From positions 53,488,401 through 53,552,400 of the forward strand of contig OX392527.1 in the NCBI GenBank assembly GCA_947623455.1: a stretch of 64,000 nucleotides of DNA, in the 5' to 3' direction. How positions within the stretch are numbered: the stretch's first letter is position 1; every line of letters starts with the position of its first letter. Origin of the DNA: Mimachlamys varia. Its lineage: Eukaryota > Mollusca > Bivalvia > Pectinida > Pectinidae. The notes below the pieces were generated by a model. The model saw only the letters and a list, made by a program, of their open reading frames with translations. It did not search any database and was not told where the DNA came from. The translations under genes and the position numbers were made by a program. Below, in pieces: positions 44,404 to 58,600 of this stretch.

Positions 44404-46853
44404 GTTTTCTCTTGTAGTCCTGTCTATTTTGTTTTCTCTTGTAGTCCTGTCTATTTTGTTTTCTCTTGTAGTCCTGTCTATTTTGTTTTCTCTTGTAGTC
44501 CTGTCTATTTTGCCCCGTGTTTTCTCTTGTAGTCCTGTCTGTCTCTCTTGTAGTCCTGTCTGTTTTCTCTTGTAGTCCTGTCTATTTTGTTTTCTCTTGT
44601 AGTCCTGTCTATTTTGTTTTCTCTTGTAGTCCTGTCTATTTTGCCCCGTGTTTTCTCTTGTAGTCCTGTCTATTTTGTCCCGATTTTTTCTCTTGTAGTC
44701 CTGTCTATTTTGTTTTCTCTTGTAGTCCTGTCTGTTTTCTCTTGTAGTCCTGTCTATTTTGTCCCGTGTTTTCTCTTGTAGTTCTGTCTATTTTGTTTTC
44801 TCTTGTAGTCCTGTCTATTTTGCCCCGTGTTTTCTCTTGTAGTCCTGTCTGTTTTCTCTTGTAGTCCTGTCTATTTTGTCCCGTGTTTTCTCTTGTAGTC
44901 CTGTCTATTTTGTCCCGTGTTTTCTCTTGTAGTCCTGTCTATTTTGCCCCGTGTTTTCTCTTGTAGTCCTGTCTATTTTGCCCCGTGTTTTCTCTTGTAG
45001 TCCTGTCTGTTTTCTCTTGTAGTCCTGTCTTTTTTGCCCCGTGTTTTCTCTTGTAGTCCTGTCTATTTTGCCCCGTGTTTTCTCTTGTAGTCCTGTCTGT
45101 TTTCTCTTGTAGTCCTGTCTGTTTTCTCTTGTAGTCCTGTCTATTTTGTCCCGTGTTTTCTCTTGTAGTACTGTCTATTTTGCCCCGTGTTTTCTCTTGT
45201 AGTCCTGTCTATTTTGCCCCGTGTTTTCTCTTGTAGTCCTGTCTATTTTGCCCCGTGTTTTCTCTTGTAGTCCTGTCTATTTTGCCCCGTGTTTTCTCTT
45301 GTAGTCCTGTCTGTTTTCTCTTGTAGTCCTGTCTATTTTGTCCCGTGTTTTCTCTTGTAGTCCTGTCTATTTTGTTTTCTCTTGTAGTCCTGTCTATTTT
45401 GCCCCGTGTTTTCTCTTGTAGTCCTGTCTTGTAGTCCTGTCTGTTTTCTCTTGTAGTCCTGTCTATTTTGCCCCGTGTTTTCTCTTGTAGTCCTGTCTGT
45501 TTTCTCTTGTAGTCCTGTCTGTTTTCTCTTGTAGTCCTGTCTATTTTGCCCCGTGTTTTCTCTTGTAGTCCTGTCTATTTTGCCCCGTGTTTTCTCTTGT
45601 AGTCCTGTCTATTTTGCCCCGTGTTTTCTTTTGTAGTCCTGTCTATTTTGCCCCGTGTTTTCTCTTGTAGTCCTGTCTGTTTTCTCTTGTAGTCCTGTCT
45701 ATTTTGTCCCGTGTTTTCTCTTGTAGTCCTGTCTATTTTTTCCCGTGTTTTCTCTTGTAGTCCTGTCTATTTTGCCCCGTGTTTTCTCTTGTAGTCCTGT
45801 CTGTTTTCTCTTGTAGTCCTGTCTATTTTGTCCCGTGTTTTCTCTTGTAGTACTGTCTATTTTGCCCCGTGTTTTCTCTTGTAGTCCTGTCTATTTTGCC
45901 CCGTGTTTTCTCTTGTAGTCCTGTCTATTTTGCCCCGTGTTTTCTCTTGTAGTCCTGTCTATTTTGCCCCGTGTTTTCTCTTGTAGTCCTGTCTGTTTTC
46001 TCTTGTAGTCCTGTCTATTTTGTCCCGTGTTTTCTCTTGTAGTCCTGTCTATTTTGTTTTCTCTTGTAGTCCTGTCTATTTTGCCCCGTGTTTTCTCTTG
46101 TAGTCCTGTCTGTTTTCTCTTGTAGTCCTGTCTATTTTGCCCCGTGTTTTCTCTTGTAGTCCTGTCTGTTTTCTCTTGTAGTCCTGTCTGTTTTCTCTTG
46201 TAGTCCTGTCTATTTTGCCCCGTGTTTTCTTTTGTAGTCCTGTCTATTTTGCCCCGTGTTTTCTCTTGTAGTCCTGTCTATTTTGCCCCGTGTTTTCTTT
46301 TGTAGTCCTGTCTATTTTGCCCCGTGTTTTCTCTTGTAGTCCTGTCTGTTTTCTCTTGTAGTCCTGTCTATTTTGTCCCGTGTTTTCTCTTGTAGTCCTG
46401 TCTATTTTTTCCCGTGTTTTCTCTTGTAGTCCTGTCTATTTTGCCCCGTGTTTTCTCTTGTAGTCCTGTCTGTTTTCTCTTGTAGTCCTGTCTAATTTGC
46501 CCCGTGTTTTCTCTTGTAGTCCTGTCTGTTTTCTCTTGTAGTCCTGTCTGTTTTCTCTTGTAGTCCCGTCTATTTTGTTTTCTCTTGTAGTCCTGTCTAT
46601 TTTCTCTTGTAGTCCTGTCTATTTTCTCTTGTAGTCCTGTCTATTTTCTCTTGTAGTCCTGTCTATTTTCTCTTGTAGTCCTGTCTGTTTTCTCTTGTAG
46701 TCCTGTCTGTTTTCTCTTGTAGTCCTGTCTGTTTTCTCTTGTAGTCCTGTCTATCTTCTCTTGTAGTCCTGTCTGTTTTCTCTTGTAGTCCTGTCTGTTT
46801 TTTCTTGTAGTCCTGTCTATTTTCTCTTGTAGTCCTGTCTATTTTGTCCCGAG
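44404..46853. repeat. T-rich 22/27/34-bp minisatellite (2.45 kb)
   Basis: The core TTTTCTCTTGTAGTCCTGTCT is followed by one of three tails: G (22-bp unit), ATTTTG (27 bp) or ATTTTGCCCCGTG / ATTTTGTCCCGTG (34 bp); from about 46600 shorter ATTTTCTC joins dominate. I estimate roughly 85-90 cores. Orders of long and short units recur (44780-45010, 45170-45360, 45840-46030), showing block duplication. Each core contains a pyrimidine tract ending in TAG, matching a splice-acceptor consensus on the plus strand. Confidence 0.95.
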
Positions 46854-47009
46854 TTAAAGTTCCAGTATCCTTTTCATACTTTAGAAATGCAGTGTTTCGT
46901 TGGTTAGAACCATGTGGAGTATTTTAACGGAAAGGGTCCCAATTTTACTCTAATTAATTTTAACTGTTGATGTACCGCAGTCTAAGGTTGAGCTAAGGTG
47001 GCCGAGTGC

Positions 47010-47272
47010 CGCTGACGGAGTATGTTGGTGTATATGTGCCGGTGACTGGGAATGTTGGTGTATATGTGCCGGTGACTGGGTATGTTGGCGTATATGTGCC
47101 GGTGACTGGGTATGCTGGTGTATATGTGCCGGTGACTGGGTATGTTGGTGTATATGTGCCGGTGACGGGGTATGTTGGTGAATATGTGCCGGTGACTGGG
47201 TATGTTGGTGTATATGTGCCGGTGACGGGGTATGTTGGTGTATATGTGCCGGTGACTGGGTATGTTGGTGTA
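47010..47272. repeat. 30-bp minisatellite, about 9 units
   Basis: The unit 'gtatgttggtgtatatgtgc' + 'cggtgactgg' repeats almost perfectly. As the period is ten codons, three long open frames exist over both strands (for example minus-strand TPTYPVTGTY and plus-strand GYVGVYVPVT). No start context, splice site or flanking domain favours any, so coding is not claimed. Confidence 0.95.
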
Positions 47273-47421
47273 CTTGTCTCCTTGTGATAGCGCTGATCTA
47301 ATGCCAACTTTATAGTGCTTCCTCACTAACATTCACATAACGAAAGGTTCACAATATTCCACGTTGTCACATTATACTGAAACGGGGTAGCCAGTTGCCA
47401 TTACCCTCAATGCAGAACGGC

Positions 47422-48131
47422 TAGTCCCGGCCAGGAGAGAGCCCATTGCCTTCCTTACCTGGGCGAACGGAGTCCAGACCAGGAGGGATCCCATTGCCTT
47501 CCTTACCTGGGCGAACACAGTCCCGGCCAGGAGGGATCCCATTGCCTTCCTTACCTGGGCGAACGGAGTCCAGACCAGGAGGGATCCCATTGCCTTCCTT
47601 ACCTGGGCGAACACAGTCCCGGCCAGGAGGGATCCCATTGCCTTCCTTACCTGGGCGAACGGAGTCCAGACCAGGAGGGATCCCATTGCCCTCCTTACCT
47701 GGGCGAACACAGTCCCGGCCAGGAGGGATCCCATTGACTTCCTTACCTGGGCGAACGGAGTCCAGACCAGGAGGGATCCCATTGCCTTCCTTACCTTGGC
47801 GAACACAGTCCCGGCCAGGAGGGATCCCATTGCCTTCCTTACCTGGGCGAACGGAGTCCAGGCCAGGAGGGATCCCATCGCCTTCCTTACCTGGGCGAAC
47901 ACAGTCCAGGCCAGGAGTGAGCCCATTGCCTTCCTTACCTGGGCGAACACAGTCAAAGCCAGGAGAGAGCCAATTGCCTTCCTTACCTGGGCGAACACAG
48001 TCCCGGCCAGGAGGGATCCCATTGCCTTCCTTACCTGGGCGAACGGAGTCCAGGCCAGGAGAGAGTCCATTGCCTTCCTTACCTGGGCGAACGGAGTCCA
48101 GGCCAGGAGAGAGCCCATTGCCTTCCTTACT
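47422..48131. repeat. 48-bp minisatellite with 96-bp dimer structure, ~15 units
   Basis: The unit is '(gg/ac)agtccngnccaggaggga' followed by 'tcccattgccttccttacct' and 'gggcgaac'. In the left half, units starting GGAGTCCAGACC alternate with ACAGTCCCGGCC, i.e. a dimeric higher-order repeat; the right half is less regular. The 16-codon period keeps several frames open on both strands (minus-strand FAQVRKAMGSLLAWTP, plus-strand PSLPGRTESRPGGIPL). It is G+C-richer than its surroundings. Confidence 0.95.
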
Positions 48132-49673
48132 TGCACCAACACAGTAGCAGGAAACGAAATGTAGACAAAAGTAGAAAAGTCGTTGCTAGGGGTACGGTAG
48201 ATTTATGTTTTTCACTTTTGTGTGAAGGTCACGAGAAAATGCCCTATAGTTCTGTAGGGGTCGCCCGTTAGTCACCTTTTACGATACATTCAGTTGGTAA
48301 CAGCATGTGTACGCTTTTCTCGGTCCCCTACCTGCAGGGGTTAGAGTAAAAATGATCTAAAACATTTGATTTGTGTTATTAAATCTCTATTTATAAAGGT
48401 CAATGTTGTCAGATAATGAAATCGAGACTGGTTGTATAGTGAATACCAGTACTGTTGGTATGTATGTTTTTATGCTATGAGCGCAAATTAATGTATGGGA
48501 TATACAATGGATTTCGATTTAAATCAAAATTTTAAGGTAACAATTTTGCAATACAAAATGCAACTGGTTTAAAACCATCTTTGATCCTTGTTAATAAAAT
48601 GACGTCCTGCTAAACCACAATCATGAAATATCAGTTCCCTGTTATCAGTAATAAATTAGCAATAAGAAAGAACCTAAAAATGTATATTCGATAAATTTAC
48701 GGGGATTGTGTTATTGTGGTATCAATCACCTATTAAGTAAGCGTAACCCTGTAGGATCTACTATATAGATAGCGGTGTTACTTAACTACTCCCCCCCCCC
48801 CCCCCACACACACACACTTATATACGTGTCACCGTAAAGCAAGCGGTAACACTTCCATACACCGAAAGTGATAAAACCAACGCTTCTAAGCGAGAGAAAA
48901 TGATAGTTTTATACCACTTTCTACACGTGAAATTTCTGTACTAATGGTTTATGAGCTTGGCCAGGTAAGTTGAAAGCGATTATTACATACATAGGTGTGT
49001 TACAACACTGATATACCTTTCTCCCTCCGTTTGGCACCACAGGTAATTGGTGATTGGCAACTATATGGTATGAGCTGAAGTGAAATTGGCCGAGTTGACG
49101 TGGCGATGGCCTGTAGGTGACATTTGTGAGTATTTCGGACACAGTACACGTTAATGGGGGCCTGTCATTGGATGTTCAACATTCCACGTTTGGTCGAGGT
49201 CACATAAACTTATACTAAAGGGGTCGTATATATACGACGAATCACTGTTCCAATACTATGGAAAAAGCCAAACTTACTAGCGCTAAATAAGTATATGTGT
49301 TTGTATTGATGCCGTTGCTGACACCCAGAGGAATGGACACAGGGACAACGTCACAATACGATGAAGTATCCGGAAAATGGTCCCATGAGAGGCGACTAAT
49401 GTGGGAAAATAATTTGAGAGATTCTATTGTACTCTCGACATTGCTTCACGAAGGTTTTCAAAATATATTTGCTGCTCTCATTGATTTTTTTTCCGTTTCG
49501 TAACACTGACCCAAACAAAAGTTCCTACCTTGGTACTTAGTTGCCGCTTTCTCCTTTGTAATGGATTTTAAAAAGGTGTCACTTTAATGCGTCGATTTGA
49601 ATCGTATGAATGGCGTCTTAGTTAAGATATTTCAGAGAGAAATCAATCTAAATTCGGCACTAGATCCGCTTAT
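48132..49673. other. Spacer between minisatellites; low-complexity tract
   Basis: No gene was recognised. A C15-(CA)n tract lies at 48791-48818. A phrase 'gtcgcccgttagtcacctttt' (48258) and a partly inverted match 'aggcgactaat' (49391) may be fragments of a dispersed repeat. The 68-aa frame at 49297-49503 has no domain. Confidence 0.4.
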
Positions 49674-52600
49674 TATACGAGGGTAAATATCAACATTCTG
49701 TCTCCTGTAAGTCTCCAGCACGCTATCATACGAGGGTAAATATCAACATTCTGTCTCCAGTAAGTCGCCAGCACGCTATCATACGGGGGTAAATATCAAC
49801 ATTCTGTCTCCCGTAAGTCGCCAGCACGCTATCATACGAGGGTAAATATCAACATTCTGTCTCCCGTAAGTCTCCAGCACGCTATCATACGAGGGTAAAT
49901 ATCAACATTCTGTCTCCCGTAAGTCTCCAGCACGCTATCATACGAGGGTAAATATGAACATTCTGTCTCCCGTTAGTCTCCAGCACGCTATCATACGAGT
50001 GTAAATATCAACATTCTGTCTCCCGTAAGTCTCCGGCACGGTATCACACGAGGGTAAATATCAACATTCTGTCTCCCGTAAGTCTCCAGCACACTATCAT
50101 ACGAGGGTAAATATCAACATTCTGTCTCCTGTAAGTCTCCAGCACGCTATCATACGAGGGTAAATATCAACATTCTGTCTCCCATACAAGTCTCCAGCAC
50201 GGTATCACACGAGGGTAAATATCAACATTCTGTCTCCCGTAAGTCTCCAGCACGCTATCATACGAGGGTAAATATCAACATTCTGTCTCCCATATAAGTC
50301 TCCAGCACGCTATCATACGGGGGTAAATATCAGCATTCTGTCTCCCGTAAGTCTCCAGCACGCTATCATACGAGGGTAAATATCAACATTCTGTCTCCCA
50401 TACAAGTCTCCAGCACGCTATCATACGGGGGTAAATATCAACATTCTGTCTCCCGTAAGTCTCCAGCACGCTATCATACGAGGGTAAATATCAACATTCT
50501 GTCTCCCGTAAGTCTCCAGCACGCTATCATACGGGGGTAAATATGAACATTCTGTCTCTCGTAAGTCTCCAGCACGCTATCATACGAGGGTAAATATCAA
50601 CATTCTGTCTCCCGTAAGTCTCCAGCACGCTATCATACGAGGGTAAATATCAACATTCTGTCTCCCGTTAGTCTCCAGCACGCTATCATACGAGGGTAAA
50701 CATCAACATTCTGTCTCCCGTAAGTCTCCAGCACGCTATCATACGAGGGTAAATATCAACATTCTGTCTCCCGTTAGTCTCCAGCACGCCATCATACGGG
50801 GGTAAATATCAACATTCTATCTCTCGTAAGTCTCCAGCACGCTATCATACGAGGGTAAATATCAACATTCTGTCTCCCATACAAGACTCCAGCACGCTAT
50901 CATACGAGGGTAAATATCAGCATTCTGTCTCCCATACAAGTCTCCAGAACGCTATCATACATGTACGACGGGTAAACATCAACATTCTGTCTCCCGTTAG
51001 TCTCCAGCACGCTATCATACGAGGGTAAATATCAACATTCTGTATCCCATACAAGTCTCCAGCACGCTATCATACGAGGGTAAATATCAACATTCTGTCT
51101 CCCGTATGTCTCAAGCACGCTATCAAATTGGGGTAAATATCAACATTCTGTCTCCCGTATGTTTCCAGAACGCTATCACACGAGGGTAAATATCAACATT
51201 CTGTCTCCCATACAAGTCTCCAGCACGCTATCATACGAGGGTAAATATCAACATTCTGTATCCCATACAAGTCTCCAGCAACCTATCATACGAGGGTAAA
51301 TATCAACATTCTGTCTCCCGTAAGTCTCCAGCACGCTATCATACGGGGGTAAATATCAACATTCCGTCGCCCGTAAGTCTCCAGCACCCTATCATACGAG
51401 AGTAAATATCAACATTCTGTCTCAAATAAGTCTCCATCACGCTATCATACGGGGGTAAATATCAACATTCTATCTCTCGTAAGTCTCCAGCACGCTATCA
51501 TACGAGGGTAAATATCAACATTCTGTCTCCCATACAAGACTCCAGCACGCTATCATACGAGGGTAAATATCAACATTCTGTCTCCCGTATGTTTCCAGAA
51601 CGCTATCACACGAGGGTAAATATCAACATTCTGTCTCCCATACAAGTCTCCAGCACGCTATCACACGAGGGTAAACATCAACATTCTGTCTCCCGTAAGT
51701 CTCCAGCACGCTATCATACGAGGGTAAATACAGTATCAACATTCTGTCTCCCGTTAGTCTCCAGCACGCTATCATACGAGGGTAAATATCAACATTCTGT
51801 CTCCCATACAAGTCTCCAGCACGCTATCACACGAGGGTAAACATCAACATTCTGTCTCCCGTAAGTCTCCAGCACGCTATCATACGAGGGTAAATACAGT
51901 ATCAACATTCTGTCTCCCGTTAGTCTCCAGCACGCTATCATACGAGGGTAAATATCAACATTCTGTCTCCCGTTAGTCTCCAGCACGCTATCATACGAGG
52001 GTAAATATCAACATTCTGTCTCCCGTTAGTCTCCAGCACGCTATCATACGGGGGTAAATATCAACATTCTATCTCTCGTAAGTCTCCAGCACGCTATCAT
52101 ACGAGGGTAAATATCAACATTCTGTCTCCCATACAAGACTCCAGCACGCTATCATACGAGGGTAAATATCAGCATTCTGTCTCCCATACAAGTCTCCAGA
52201 ACACTATCATACATGTACGACGGGTAAACATCAACATTCTGTCTCCCGTTAGTCTCCAGCACGCTATCATACGAGGGTAAATATCAACATTCTGTCTCCC
52301 GTTAGTCTCCAGCACGCTATCATACGAGGGTAAATATCAACATTCTGTCTCCCGTTAGTCTCCAGCACCCTATCATACGGGGGTAAATATCAACATTCTA
52401 TCTCTCGTAAGTCTCCAGCACGCTATCATACGAGGGTAAATATCAACATTCTGTCTCCCATACAAGACTCCAGCACGCTATCATACGAGGGTAAATATCA
52501 ACATTCTGTATCCCATACAAGTCTCCAGCACGCTATCATACGAGGGTAAATATCAACATTCTGTCTCCCGTATGTCTCAAGCACGCTATCAAATTGGGGT

Positions 52601-55600
52601 AAATATCAACATTCTGTCTCCCGTATGTTTCCAGAACGCTATCACACGAGGGTAAATATCAACATTCTGTCTCCCATACAAGTCTCCAGCACGCTATCAT
52701 ACGAGGGTAAATATCAACATTCTGTTTCCCACACGTTTCTAGCACGCTATCATATGAGGGTAAATATCAATATTCTGTCTCCGTTAGTCTCCAGCACGCT
52801 ATCATACGAGGGTAAATATCAACATTCTGTCTCCCGTAAGTCTCCAGCACGCTATCATACGAGGGTAAATATCAATATTCTGTCTCCGTTAGTCTCCAGC
52901 ACGCTATCATACGAGGGTAAATATCAACATTCTGTCTCCCGTAAGTCTCCAGCACGCTATCATACGAGGGTAAATATCAATATTCTGTCTCCCGTATGTC
53001 TCCAGCACGCTATCATACGAGGGTAACTATCAACATTCTGTCTCCCGTAAGTCTCCAGCACGCTATCATACGAGGGTAAATATCAACATTCTGTCTCCCA
53101 CACGTTTCCAGCACGCTATCACACGAGGGTAAATATCAACATTCTGTCTCCCATACAAGTCTCCAACACACTATCATACGAGGGTAACTATCAACATTCT
53201 GTCTCCCGTATGTCTCCAGCACGCTATCATACGAGGGTAACTATCAACATTCTGTCTCCCGTAAGTCTCCAGCACGCTATCATACGAGGGTAAATATCAG
53301 CATTCTGTCTCCCATACAAGTCTCCAGCACGCTATCATACGAGGGTAAATATCAACATTCTGTTTCCCATACAAGTCTCCAGCAACCTATCATACGAGGG
53401 TAAATATCAACATTCTGTCTCCTGTTAGTCTCCAGCACGCTATCATACGAGGGTAAATATCAACATTCTGTATCCCATACAAGTCTCCAGCACGCTATCA
53501 TACGAGGGTAAATATCAACATTCTGTCTCCCGTATGTCTCAAGCACGCTATCAAATTGGGGTAAATATCAACATTCTGTCTCCCGTATGTTTCCAGAACG
53601 CTATCACACGAGGGTAAATATCAACATTCTGTCTCCCATACAAGTCTCCAGCACGCTATCATACGAGGGTAAATATCAACATTCTGTTTCCCATACAAGT
53701 CTCCAGCAACCTATCATACGAGGGTAAATATCAACATTCTGTTTCCCGTAAGTCTCCAGCACGCTATCATACGGGGGTAAATATCAACATTCTGTCGCCC
53801 GTAAGTCTCCAGCACGCTATCATACGAGGGTAAATATCAACATTCTGTCTCAAATAAGTCTCCATCACGCTATCATACGGGGGTAAATATCAACATTCTA
53901 TCTCTCGTAAGTCTCCAGCACGCTATCATACGAGGGTAAATATCAACATTCTGTCTCCCATACAAGACTCCAGCACGCTATCATACGAGGGTAAATATCA
54001 ACATTCTGTCTCCCGTATGTTTCCAGAACGCTATCACACGAGGGTAAATATCAACATTCTGTCTCCCATACAAGTCTCCAGCACGCTATCACAAGGGGGT
54101 AAACATCAACATTCTGTCTCACGTAAGTCTCCAGCACGCTATCATACGGGGGTAAATATCAACATTCTGTCTCCCGTAAGTCTCCAACACGCTATCATAC
54201 GAGGGTAAACCTCAACATTCTGTCTCCCACACGTTTCTAGCACGCTATCATACGAGGGTAAATATCAATATTCTGTCTCCGTTAGTCTCCAGCACGCTAT
54301 CATACGAGGGTAAATATCAACATTCTGTCTCCCGTAAGTCTCCAGCACGCTATCATACGAGGGTAAATATCAATATTCTGTCTCCGTTAGTCTCCAGCAC
54401 GCTATCATACGAGGGTAAATATCAACATTCTGTCTCCCGTAAGTCTCCAGCACGCTATCATACGAGAGTAAATATCAATATTCTGTCTCCCGTATGTCTC
54501 CAGCACGCTATCATACGAGGGTAACTATCAACATTCTGTCTCCCGTAAGTCTCCAGCACGCTATCATACGAGGGTAAATATCAACATTCTGTCTCCCACA
54601 CGTTTCCAGCACGCTATCACACGAGGGTAAATATCAACATTCTGTCTCCCATACAAGTCTCCAACACACTATCATACGAGGGTAACTATCAACATTCTGT
54701 CTCCCGTATGTCTCCAGCACGCTATCATACGAGGGTAACTATCAACATTCTGTCTCCCGTAAGTCTCCAGCACGCTATCATACGAGGGTAAATATCAGCA
54801 TTCTGTCTCCCGTACAAGTCTCCAGAACGCTATCATACATGTACGACGGGTAAACATCAACATTCTGTCTCCCGTTAGTCTCCAGCACGCTATCATACGA
54901 GGGTAAATATCAACATTCTGTATCCCATACAAGTCTCCAGCACGCTATCATACGAGGGTAAATATCAACATTCTGTCTCCCGTATGTCTCAAGCACGCTA
55001 TCAAATTGGGGTAAATATCAACATTCTGTCTCCCGTATGTTTCCAGAACGCTATCACACGAGGGTAAATATCAACATTCTGTCTCCCATACAAGTCTCCA
55101 GCACGCTATCATACGAGGGTAAATATCAACATTCTGTTTCCCATACAAGTCTCCAGCAACCTATCATACGAGGGTAAATATCAACATTCTGTCTCCCGTA
55201 AGTCTCCAGCACGCTATTATACGGGGGTAAATATCAACATTCTGTCGCCCGTAAGTCTCCAGCACGCTATCATACGAGGGTAAATATCAACATTCTGTCT
55301 CAAATACGTCTCCATCACGCTATCATACGGGGGTAAATATCAACATTCTATCTCTCGTAAGTCTCCAGCACGCTATCATACGAGGGTAAATATCAACATT
55401 CTGTCTCCCATACAAGACTCCAGCACGCTATCATACGAGGTTAAATATCAACATTCTGTCTCCCGTATGTTTCCAGAACGCTATCACACGAGGGTAAATA
55501 TCAACATTCTGTCTCCCATACAAATCTCCAGCACGCTATCACACGAGGGTAAATATCAATATTCTGTCTCCGTTAGTCTCCAGCACGCTATCATACGAGG

Positions 55601-58600
55601 ATAAATATCAACATTCTGTCTCCCGTAAGTCTCCAGCACGCTATCATATGAAGGTAAATATCAATATTCTGTCTCCCGTATGTCTCCAGCACGCTATCAT
55701 ACGAGGGTAACTATCAACATTCTGTCTCCCGTAAGTCACCAGCACGCTATCATACGAGGGTAAATATCAACATTCTGTCTCCCACACGTTTCCAGCACGC
55801 TATCACACGAGGGTAAATATCAACATTCTGTCTCCCATACAAGTCTCCAACACACAATCATACGAGGGTAACTATCAACATTCTGTCTCCCGTATGTCTC
55901 CAGCACGCTATAATACGAGGGTAAATATCAGCATTCTGTCTCCCATACAAGTCTCCAGAACGCTATCATACGAGGGTAAATATCAACATTCTGTCTCCCG
56001 TATGTCTCAAGCACGCTATCAAATTGGGGTAAATATCAACATTCTGTCTCCCGTATGTCTCCAGCACGCTATCATACGAGGGTAACTATCAACATTCTGT
56101 CTCCCGTAAGTCTCCAGCACGCTATCATACGAGGGTAAATATCAGCATTCTGTCTCCCGTACAAGTCTCCAGAACGCTATCATACATGTACGACGGGTAA
56201 ACATCAACATTCTGTCTCCCGTTAGTCTCCAGCACGCTATCATACGAGGGTAAATATCAACATTCTGTATCCCATACAAGTCTCCAGCACGCTATCATAC
56301 GAGGGTAAATATCAACATTCTGTCTCCCGTATGTCTCAAGCACGCTATCAAATTGGGGTAAATATCAACATTCTGTCTCCCGTATGTTTCCAGAACGCTA
56401 TCACACGAGGGTAAATATCAACATTCTGTCTCCCATACAAGTCTCCAGCACGCTATCATACGAGGGTAAATATCAACATTCTGTTTCCCATACAAGTCTC
56501 CAGCAACCTATCATACGAGGGTAAATATCAACATTCTGTCTCCCGTAAGTCTCCAGCACGCTATTATACGGGGGTAAATATCAACATTCTGTCGCCCGTA
56601 AGTCTCCAGCACGCTATCATACGAGGGTAAATATCAACATTCTGTCTCAAATACGTCTCCATCACGCTATCATACGGGGGTAAATATCAACATTCTATCT
56701 CTCGTAAGTCTCCAGCACGCTATCATACGAGGGTAAATATCAACATTCTGTCTCCCATACAAGACTCCAGCACGCTATCATACGAGGTTAAATATCAACA
56801 TTCTATCTCCCGTATGTTTCCAGAACGCTATCACACGAGGGTAAATATCAACATTCTGTCTCCCATACAAATCTCCAGCACGCTATCACACGAGGGTAAA
56901 TATCAATATTCTGTCTCCGTTAGTCTCCAGCACGCTATCATACGAGGATAAATATCAACATTCTGTCTCCCGTAAGTCTCCAGCACGCTATCATATGAAG
57001 GTAAATATCAATATTCTGTCTCCCGTATGTCTCCAGCACGCTATCATACGAGGGTAACTATCAACATTCTGTCTCCCGTAAGTCACCAGCACGCTATCAT
57101 ACGAGGGTAAATATCAACATTCTGTCTCCCACACGTTTCCAGCACGCTATCACACGAGGGTAAATATCAACATTCTGTCTCCCATACAAGTCTCCAACAC
57201 ACAATCATACGAGGGTAACTATCAACATTCTGTCTCCCGTATGTCTCCAGCACGCTATAATACGAGGGTAAATATCAGCATTCTGTCTCCCATACAAGTC
57301 TCCAGAACGCTATCATACGAGGGTAAATATCAACATTCTGTCTCCCGTATGTCTCAAGCACGCTATCAAATTGGGGTAAATATCAACATTCTGTCTCCCG
57401 TATGTTTCCAGAACGCTATCACACGAGGGTAAATATCAACATTCTGTCTCCCATACAAGTCTCCAGCACGCTATCATACGAGGGTAAATATCAACATTCT
57501 GTATCCCATACAAGTCTCCAGCAACCTATCATACGAGGGTAAATATCAACATTCTGTCTCCCGTAAGTCTCCAGCACGCTATCATACGGGGGTAAATATC
57601 AACATTCTGTCGCCCGTAAGTCTCCAGCACGCTATCATACGAGGGTAAATATCAACATTCTGTCTCAAATACGTCTCCATCACGCTATCATACGGGGGTA
57701 AATATCAGCATTCTGTCTCCCGTACAAGTCTCCAGAACGCTATCATACATGTACGACGGGTAAACATCAACATTCTGTCTCCCGTTAGTCTCCAGCACGC
57801 TATCATACGAGGGTAAATATCAACATTCTGTATCCCATACAAGTCTCCAGCACGCTATCATACGAGGGTAAATATCAACATTCTGTCTCCCGTATGTCTC
57901 AAGCACGCTATCAAATTGGGGTAAATATCAACATTCTGTCTCCCGTATGTTTCCAGAACGCTATCACACGAGGGTAAATATCAACATTCTGTCTCCCATA
58001 CAAGTCTCCAGCACGCTATCATACGAGGGTAAATATCAACATTCTGTTTCCCATACAAGTCTCCAGCAACCTATCATACGAGGGTAAATATCAACATTCT
58101 GTCTCCCGTAAGTCTCCAGCACGCTATTATACGGGGGTAAATATCAACATTCTGTCGCCCGTAAGTCTCCAGCACGCTATCATACGAGGGTAAATATCAA
58201 CATTCTGTCTCAAATACGTCTCCATCACGCTATCATACGGGGGTAAATATCAACATTCTATCTCTCGTAAGTCTCCAGCACGCTATCATACGAGGGTAAA
58301 TATCAACATTCTGTCTCCCATACAAGACTCCAGCACGCTATCATACGAGGTTAAATATCAACATTCTGTCTCCCGTATGTTTCCAGAACGCTATCACACG
58401 AGGGTAAATATCAACATTCTGTCTCCCATACAAATCTCCAGCACGCTATCACACGAGGGTAAATATCAATATTCTGTCTCCGTTAGTCTCCAGCACGCTA
58501 TCATACGAGGGTAAATATCAACATTCTGTCTCCCGTAAGTCTCCAGCACGCTATCATATGAAGGTAAATATCAATATTCTGTCTCCCGTATGTCTCCAGC

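Noticed and set aside
47372..48142. 256-aa minus-strand ORF of 16-residue repeats
   Set aside because: It exists only because 48 bp is a multiple of three; the plus strand is equally open and no gene context supports it.
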